From JBBSOW01 sp038259365 (lineage in GTDB: Bacteria > Actinomycetota > Actinomycetes > Propionibacteriales > Propionibacteriaceae), in assembly GCA_038259365.1 (NCBI GenBank), contig JBBSOW010000098.1:1-11599 (forward strand): a DNA stretch of 11,599 bases. The letters run 5' to 3'. This document shows, one piece after another, positions 7,287 to 11,599 of the stretch (position 1 is its first letter; the number at the start of each line of letters is the position of its first letter). A program made the translations under genes and the position numbers. The notes beneath the pieces were generated by a model that was not told the DNA's origin, ran no database searches, and saw only the letters and a program-made list of their open reading frames with translations.

Positions 7287-9941
7287 ATGGAACGAATCGA
7301 GCGGCAAGAGCTTCGCGCGGTCAGCGACGAGGTGGGGGCGTGGGTCGAGCAGGCTCGCTCAACTCTGAGCGCGCGCGCGAAGGTTGAGGCAGCGGGGGCC
7401 GAGGCCGTCGATCATCTGCGCCGAGCGGTGGTGGATGTGCATCTTGACGGCCAAAGCAAGTGGCGGGTGCTGCCGCTGCGCCACGGAGACGGTGGACATC
7501 TGAGTCTCATCGCCCGGCAGCGTCATCTCCCGGTGATGAGTAGGGGAGAGGCTGACCTTCTTGGCCGCCTCTTAGGTGAGACTGCCAAGGCAGTAGGGGA
7601 GAGCAGGACGGCGACCGGCGCAGGACGGCTTATCGCAGGGGCCAAGAAGCGTGAGGCAGGCGCACAAGCCGCCCGCTACCTCCGCGTCTACCGGGACTGG
7701 GCGATGAAGGTTGAGCTGCCTGGATTGATCCAAAGGGTCGCACCAGCTGGCGACTCTCCTCGCGACCAGATCCCGAACGCCGATGCGCTTAGCGGCTGGG
7801 TGGGTTTGGCACCGCGGATTACTGACCTTGGTCGGACGCAGGAGACGCTCCCTGTCACGGTGGTGACCCATCTGCGCGACGCTGTTGACACGATCGAGCA
7901 GGCGCTGCGACGAGAGGCGATCTTTCGCTCAGACGCTACGGAAGCTGGCGAGGGGCTGCGCCGCCATGACGTCTCGCGAATGTTGAACGAAATGCCAGTC
8001 GAGCGGCTCCGGGAAGCAACCCGCAATCGGCTCCGCATCGGTCCTCTGACGGATGCCGGCATCACCAAGGTCGGAGCGGTCCTCGAGCAAGGCGGCCGGC
8101 TCGAGTTCCTCCCCGGAATCGGTGCCACCACAGCCACGCGCATGAGGGGTGCGGCACAAACCCTGTGGCAGACGACCTATGACGAGATGCCCGTACGCAT
8201 CGACATGAAAGACCGCTCACGCGAGGCGACCGAGCTTCTGCGACGGCTGGGCGCGTGGGACGCAATGCGCAAGACCAAGAGTGCTACGACTGACCTCGCC
8301 TGGACAACGGCGCTAGCGCCGCTGGCCCGGGCTTTGGACCAGGACGTGACGCATCTACTGCTACTTTCCGCCCACCCGTCCGGCACCGAATTCCACGATG
8401 CCGTCGAAGCGGTTACGCGCCGTGCACGGTCGATCCTCGGCGCCAGGTCGCGCGGGAGCGGCGAGGGCCCGTGGGAGGACTTCCTGCAGCGACCCGCCGA
8501 CTACTTCGCAATGCTGGCAGAGCTCGGCTTCCTCATCGAAGAGGAGGAGAAGACACACGGAGACCTCCCCGACCATATTGTCGAAGCCGTGCGCCGCCTT
8601 GAGCTGAACACACAACATCTCTCAGTCTCGCTGCGCGGCTACCAGAGCTTTGGGGCCCGGTTCGCCCTGGTCCAACGCAGAGTCATCATCGGCGACGAGA
8701 TGGGGCTCGGGAAGACGATCGAAGCACTGGCCGTGATGGCTCACCTGAGAGCGAAGGGGGCTCAGCACGCACTTGTTGTCTGCCCTGCAGCGGTCGTGAC
8801 CAACTGGATCCGCGAGGTGCAGTCCAAGTCGACACTCCCAGCCCACCGCCTGCACGGGACGGCCAGGGACTCCGGCTTGCGCAGCTGGCTGCGGGGCGGG
8901 GGTGTCGCGGTCACCACCTTTGAGACTCTGGCGTGGCTCGAGCCCAAACTCCTTGACGGTGACCAACTCGCCTGTGTCGTCATCGATGAGGCCCACTACA
9001 TCAAGAATCCGTTCGCCAAGCGCTCCGAAAGGGCCGCACGCCTCATCAGCCGCGCCGAACGCACCCTCCTCCTCACGGGTACACCTTTGGAGAACCGGCT
9101 GGAGGAGTTCCGCACCCTGGTCGGCTACCTACGTCCGGATCTTGTCGTGGACGCTACTGAGTTCGCCCCCAGCCGGTTTCGTCGGCAGGTCGCTCCCGCC
9201 TACCTGCGCCGCAACCAGGAGGACGTCCTCACGGAACTCCCCGAACTCGTAGAGGTCGAGGAATGGCTCCCGATGTCCAGCCACGACGCCAACGCATATC
9301 GGGAAGCGGTGGAAGCCGGCAACTTCATGGCCATGCGCCAGGCCGCCATGGTCTCGGGCGCACGGTCGGAGAAACTGCAGCGCCTAGTGGAGATCGTAGA
9401 AGAGGCCGAAGACAACGGCCGACGAATCATCGTGTTCTCCCACTTCCGACAGGTGCTAGACCAAGTCGCGCAATCACTGAAGGGCCAAGTTTTTGGACCG
9501 TTAACGGGGTCGGTGCCCGCGGCCGCTCGACAGACCTTGGTCGACCAGTTCTCGGCGGCCGGCCATGGGGCGGTGCTGGTCTCTCAGATCGTTGCGGGAG
9601 GCGTCGGCCTCAACATCCAAGCCGCCTCCGTCGTCGTGATTTGCGAGCCGCAACTAAAACCAACCACGGAGTGGCAGGCGATCGCCAGGGCTCGAAGGAT
9701 GGGGCAACTTGAGTCCGTCCAGGTTCATCGCTTGCTGTCCGAAGAGGGAGTCGACCAGCGCATCACTGAGATCCTTGCCAAGAAGCGCGCGCTCTTCGAC
9801 GAGTTCGCTCGGGTGAGTGAAACCGCAGGGAGCGCGCCGGAGGCTTTGGACATTTCTGAGGCGCAACTCGCACGGGAGGTTGTCGCCGCCGAACGCGAGC
9901 GTCTCTTCGCGAACGCCCAGCGCCCAGCGTCTGCTGAATAG
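7287..9941 (+). CDS. SNF2-family ATPase with N-terminal helix-hairpin-helix region
   Basis: An 884-residue protein with two halves. Residues 1-445 are not a named family to me; they are charged and helical, and contain a helix-hairpin-helix-like DNA-binding motif (LEFLPGIGATTATRMRGAA, 272-290). Residues about 448-840 are a complete SNF2 motor: RGYQSFG (450-456), GDEMGLGKT (469-477), VVIDEAH (564-570), LTGTP (596-600), FSHF (717-720), SQIVAGGVGLNIQ (766-778) and QAIARARRMGQ (797-807). The expected role is ATP-driven movement on, or remodelling of, duplex DNA. ATG at 7287 has only a weak upstream CGGG. It is a different SNF2 subgroup from its divergent neighbour, so the pair is not a recent duplication. 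A zorD-like reading was considered, but the Zorya membrane genes zorAB are absent. ATPase certain; biological role unknown. Confidence 0.87.
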   Translation: MERIERQELRAVSDEVGAWVEQARSTLSARAKVEAAGAEAVDHLRRAVVDVHLDGQSKWRVLPLRHGDGGHLSLIARQRHLPVMSRGEADLLGRLLGETAKAVGESRTATGAGRLIAGAKKREAGAQAARYLRVYRDWAMKVELPGLIQRVAPAGDSPRDQIPNADALSGWVGLAPRITDLGRTQETLPVTVVTHLRDAVDTIEQALRREAIFRSDATEAGEGLRRHDVSRMLNEMPVERLREATRNRLRIGPLTDAGITKVGAVLEQGGRLEFLPGIGATTATRMRGAAQTLWQTTYDEMPVRIDMKDRSREATELLRRLGAWDAMRKTKSATTDLAWTTALAPLARALDQDVTHLLLLSAHPSGTEFHDAVEAVTRRARSILGARSRGSGEGPWEDFLQRPADYFAMLAELGFLIEEEEKTHGDLPDHIVEAVRRLELNTQHLSVSLRGYQSFGARFALVQRRVIIGDEMGLGKTIEALAVMAHLRAKGAQHALVVCPAAVVTNWIREVQSKSTLPAHRLHGTARDSGLRSWLRGGGVAVTTFETLAWLEPKLLDGDQLACVVIDEAHYIKNPFAKRSERAARLISRAERTLLLTGTPLENRLEEFRTLVGYLRPDLVVDATEFAPSRFRRQVAPAYLRRNQEDVLTELPELVEVEEWLPMSSHDANAYREAVEAGNFMAMRQAAMVSGARSEKLQRLVEIVEEAEDNGRRIIVFSHFRQVLDQVAQSLKGQVFGPLTGSVPAAARQTLVDQFSAAGHGAVLVSQIVAGGVGLNIQAASVVVICEPQLKPTTEWQAIARARRMGQLESVQVHRLLSEEGVDQRITEILAKKRALFDEFARVSETAGSAPEALDISEAQLAREVVAAERERLFANAQRPASAE

Positions 9942-9961
9942 GGCGGGATCCCGACCAGGAG

Positions 9962-9988
9962 GCGGAGCGGCAGCGCGCGCCGTTCCGC
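9962..9988 (+). terminator. Hairpin terminator after the SNF2 ATPase gene
   Basis: GCGGAGCGGC (9962-9971) and GCCGTTCCGC (9979-9988) form a 10-bp stem with one G-U pair and a 7-base loop, 21 bases after the stop at 9941. No T-run follows, as is common in high-GC bacteria. Confidence 0.5.
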
Positions 9989-10392
9989 GAGAGCATCTGC
10001 TGCAACCCTCCGAACAGGCCTGAGGACGCTCATCTGAGAGTCTCCAGAGCTGCACGCTGCACCCAGGGCGTTTCACTCGCCTGGTTGTGGGCACCACCCG
10101 CTGCTGAGGAGTGATTCGGCACTTCCGCTCCGAGCGGGGCAGGTGAGGGGAGCCAGGATGTACGGCGCTATGGAAGAGCACGGAACTTGACGGGGTCGAT
10201 GTAGAGCTTCTACTTCAGATACCTTGGTGAGACCGCGTCTCGTTTGACGATCGTCATCGCACGGTGATCCCTCGCAACAAGCACTCGTCGGAACGAGGCC
10301 TGAATCAAAGAGCCAGGGAGTCGTGCCTCCGCGACTGACCGAGGCGATCTCTCGGGTCGCGCCGGGAGTGGCCGCGCGACAGCGGTGCGGCA
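9989..10392. other. Gene-poor interval containing direct repeat copy B
   Basis: No open frame here resembles a protein family. The interval carries direct-repeat copy B (10244 onward), then the sequence leading into the orphan HTH frame. Upstream of the HTH start, the HTH frame is closed by TGA at 10336-10338. Confidence 0.5.
10244..10304 (+). repeat. Direct repeat, copy B (partner at 581-640)
   Basis: Its first 20 bases are identical to 581-600, and the block GCAACA-GCA-TCGTCGGAACG recurs at the same spacing (10274-10295 versus 611-632). The LTIVIAR-like reading frame meets a TGA after seven codons. Here, unlike copy A, a LuxR-type HTH follows about 150 bp downstream, so this copy may be the damaged 5' end of a response-regulator gene. 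Confidence 0.7.
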
Positions 10393-10587
10393 ATGGAACC
10401 GCTCACCGCCCGCGAGGAAGAGGTCCTCCTGCCGGTAGCCCAAGGACGAACCAACAACGAGATCGCCAGCGAGTTCCACGTCACCCCAAGCACCGTTAAA
10501 GCCCACCTCGCCAGTTTGATGCGAAAGCTCAGCGCCCGAAACCGCGTCGAGGTCGCCGTGTGGGCCCACGAGACCGGCCGCATCTGA
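10393..10587 (+). pseudogene. Orphan LuxR-type HTH, probable remnant of a response regulator
   Basis: A 64-codon frame that is almost exactly a GerE/LuxR DNA-binding domain: LTAREEEVLLPVAQG (4-18), NNEIASEFHVTPSTVKAHLASLMRKL (21-46) and a closing ARNRVEVAVWAHETG. Such domains are normally the last 65 residues of about 215-residue NarL-type regulators; here no receiver domain is attached. The frame is closed 55-57 bases upstream of its ATG by TGA (10336), and the start has no good ribosome binding site. Together with the receiver-like start at 10244 in another frame, this suggests a regulator that lost its middle by deletion and frameshift. A functional stand-alone HTH protein cannot be excluded. 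Confidence 0.6.
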
Positions 10588-10679
10588 GACCTCAGTCAGC
10601 TCTGTGACGTCGCCCGCTTGAATGCTGCGCAGCCACGCCCAAACCAGCAGCAGCAGTGGATTCACACTCGCAGAAACCC

Positions 10680-10725
10680 GCGCCCTTTCACCGGGGTCCA
10701 TTGCGCCCTTTCGCCGGGTATCGCT
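10680..10725. repeat. Two-copy tandem repeat, 23-bp period
   Basis: GCGCCCTTTCACCGGG (10680-10695) recurs as GCGCCCTTTCGCCGGG (10703-10718), 15 of 16 bases alike. It lies between the 3' ends of the HTH remnant and the response-regulator gene. It could be a tandem operator or simply a small duplication. Confidence 0.45.
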
Positions 10726-10771
10726 CTGGCCGAGAGGTTGCCGGGCCGGTCGGTCCGTGGGGGCGGATGGG

Positions 10772-11425
10772 CTAACGCTGGACGAGCCCTGCGTCGTACG
10801 CGGCGATCGCCAATTGGGTGCGGTCTCTCGCGTCGAGTTTGGCCAGCAGCCGCCCGACGTGGGTCTTGGCGGTGGCAGCGGACATGTGCAGGGCTGCTCC
10901 GATCTCGACGTTGTTGAGCCCTCGGGCCACTTGTCCGAGCACGTCCAGCTCGCGGACGGTCAGCGACCCCAACCATCGTGGGGGCTCCGGAGAAGCTGGG
11001 GTCTGCACGTATGCCGCGACGAGCCGCCGGATCAGGGCAGGCGACAGAACGGTGTCGCCGCGGGCCACGGTGTGCACTGCCGCAAGCAGGTCGACCGGGT
11101 GGGTGTCCTTGAGCATGAACCCGCTGGCGCCGGCGCGGAGCGCGGCATGGACGTGCTCGTCCAGGTCGAAGGTCGTGAGAACGAGGACCCGGGTTCTGCG
11201 GAGGTGTGGATCGGCCGTGATGGCCGCGGTCGCGCTCACCCCATCTCGGCCCGGCATCCGGATGTCCATGAGGACGACGTCGGGTCGCGTTTGTCGGACG
11301 ACGGCGAGTGCGCGATCGCCAGTGTCGGCGGTGCCGACGACCTCGATGTCCGGATCCGATGCAAGGAGGGCAGCGAAGCCTGAGCGCACCAGGTGTTCGT
11401 CGTCCACCACCACGACCGTGACCAC
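10772..11425 (-). CDS. NarL/LuxR-family response regulator
   Basis: A 217-residue two-component response regulator of the NarL/FixJ type. The receiver domain (1-120) shows the acidic pair D8-D9 (VVVVDDEH), the phosphorylated aspartate D54 in VVLMDIRMPG, the T84 switch region (VLVLTTFD) and K106 in MLKD. A LuxR-type HTH occupies about 150-215 (LTVRELDVLGQVARG, NNVEIGAALHMSAATAKTHVGRLLAKL). I start it at GTG 11425, immediately before the receiver; the frame stays open further upstream, but that stretch overlaps the kinase gene. The start shares its first G with the kinase TAG stop (TAGTG), so the two are translationally coupled. Its regulon is not visible here, and it is probably host chromosomal background rather than part of the defence-like cluster. 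Confidence 0.9.
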   Translation of the reverse strand: MVTVVVVDDEHLVRSGFAALLASDPDIEVVGTADTGDRALAVVRQTRPDVVLMDIRMPGRDGVSATAAITADPHLRRTRVLVLTTFDLDEHVHAALRAGASGFMLKDTHPVDLLAAVHTVARGDTVLSPALIRRLVAAYVQTPASPEPPRWLGSLTVRELDVLGQVARGLNNVEIGAALHMSAATAKTHVGRLLAKLDARDRTQLAIAAYDAGLVQR

Positions 11426-11599
11426 TACGCGCGCCCCAGTGGAAGGGAGGCATCCACACGGAAGCCACCTTGAGGGTCGCGGGCAGCGGTGAACGTGCCG
11501 CCGAGGGTCTCGGCCCGTTCTCGCATTCCGGCGATGCCGTGCCCGGGGGCCCACGCCGCAGTTCCTGGGTAGGTAGGGCGACCGTTGTCGCGGATCGAG
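11425..11599 (-). CDS. Sensor histidine kinase, C-terminal part (runs off the window)
   Basis: The last 57 codons of a kinase gene read leftward, entering at the window edge and ending at TAG (11425-11427). The visible stretch is the end of a HATPase_c domain: IRDNG (the DxG box), then PGHGIAGMRERAETLGGTF (G2 box) and a closing FRVDASLPLGRA. This is typical of DesK/NarX-type HisKA_3 kinases that pair with NarL-type regulators. The kinase stop and the regulator start overlap by one base. The sensor domain, the phospho-accepting histidine and the input signal lie outside the window. Confidence 0.88.
   Translation of the reverse strand, partial: SIRDNGRPTYPGTAAWAPGHGIAGMRERAETLGGTFTAARDPQGGFRVDASLPLGRA

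Noticed and set aside
3755..9941. Complete DISARM or Zorya system
   Set aside because: Only helicases are suggestive. drmA, drmB, drmC and a methyltransferase, or zorA/zorB membrane proteins, are not present in the window.
9944..9953. Palindrome CGGGATCCCG just after the second helicase stop
   Set aside because: It has no loop and no T-tract, and the longer hairpin at 9962-9988 is a better transcript end; a 10-bp palindrome alone is not informative in GC-rich DNA.
10622..11383. 253-codon rightward open frame across the response regulator
   Set aside because: It is antisense to a regulator with every conserved residue in place, and its own translation matches nothing.
1..11599. CRISPR array, tRNA or rRNA genes
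   Set aside because: No regularly spaced repeats, no tRNA-like cloverleaf with a T-loop consensus and no rRNA-like sequence were noticed on reading; no dedicated scan could be run.

Overview
The window comes from a high-GC bacterium, most likely an actinomycete. The signs are GC-rich third codon positions, GTG starts, a NarL/DesK-type two-component pair and actinobacterial-looking protein sequences. The genus cannot be read from it. It looks like an accessory region: a transposon end on the left, four genes of defence type in the middle, and a chromosomal two-component operon on the right.

Left edge (1-480): the first 96 codons of a Tn402/Tn5053-family TniA transposase run leftward off the window. 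They are preceded by a recognisable Tn402-type terminal inverted repeat (404-428) with subterminal TniA-type repeats. Immediately outside this end, more repeats of the same family face the other way (437-480), so two transposon ends appear to sit head to head around an 18-bp palindrome. Positions 481-1030 hold no convincing gene, only one copy of a long direct repeat and a strong hairpin.

Centre (1031-9941): a von Willebrand A (MIDAS) protein and an EVE-like/PD-(D/E)xK nuclease fusion are read rightward. They converge on a 1,146-residue HepA-like SNF2 helicase with a C-terminal DUF3883-type domain, which is read leftward. That gene is divergent from an 884-residue second SNF2 ATPase with a helix-hairpin-helix motif; the gap between the two starts is about 90 bp. 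A modified-base reader joined to a nuclease, two different DNA translocases and a VWA adaptor is the parts list of an anti-phage or anti-plasmid system. It matches no complete named system that I can recall. No methyltransferase and no drmA, drmB or drmC is present, so this is not a full DISARM or classical R-M locus. Joint function is inferred from content and position only.

Right edge (9942-11599): a terminator-like hairpin follows the second helicase. Next come the second copy of the direct repeat (10244 onward) and a 64-codon orphan LuxR-type HTH that may be the tail of a decayed response regulator. Last is a leftward histidine kinase (partial)/response regulator operon with a one-base stop/start overlap. 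The two copies of the repeat bracket the defence-like genes, which may reflect insertion or duplication.
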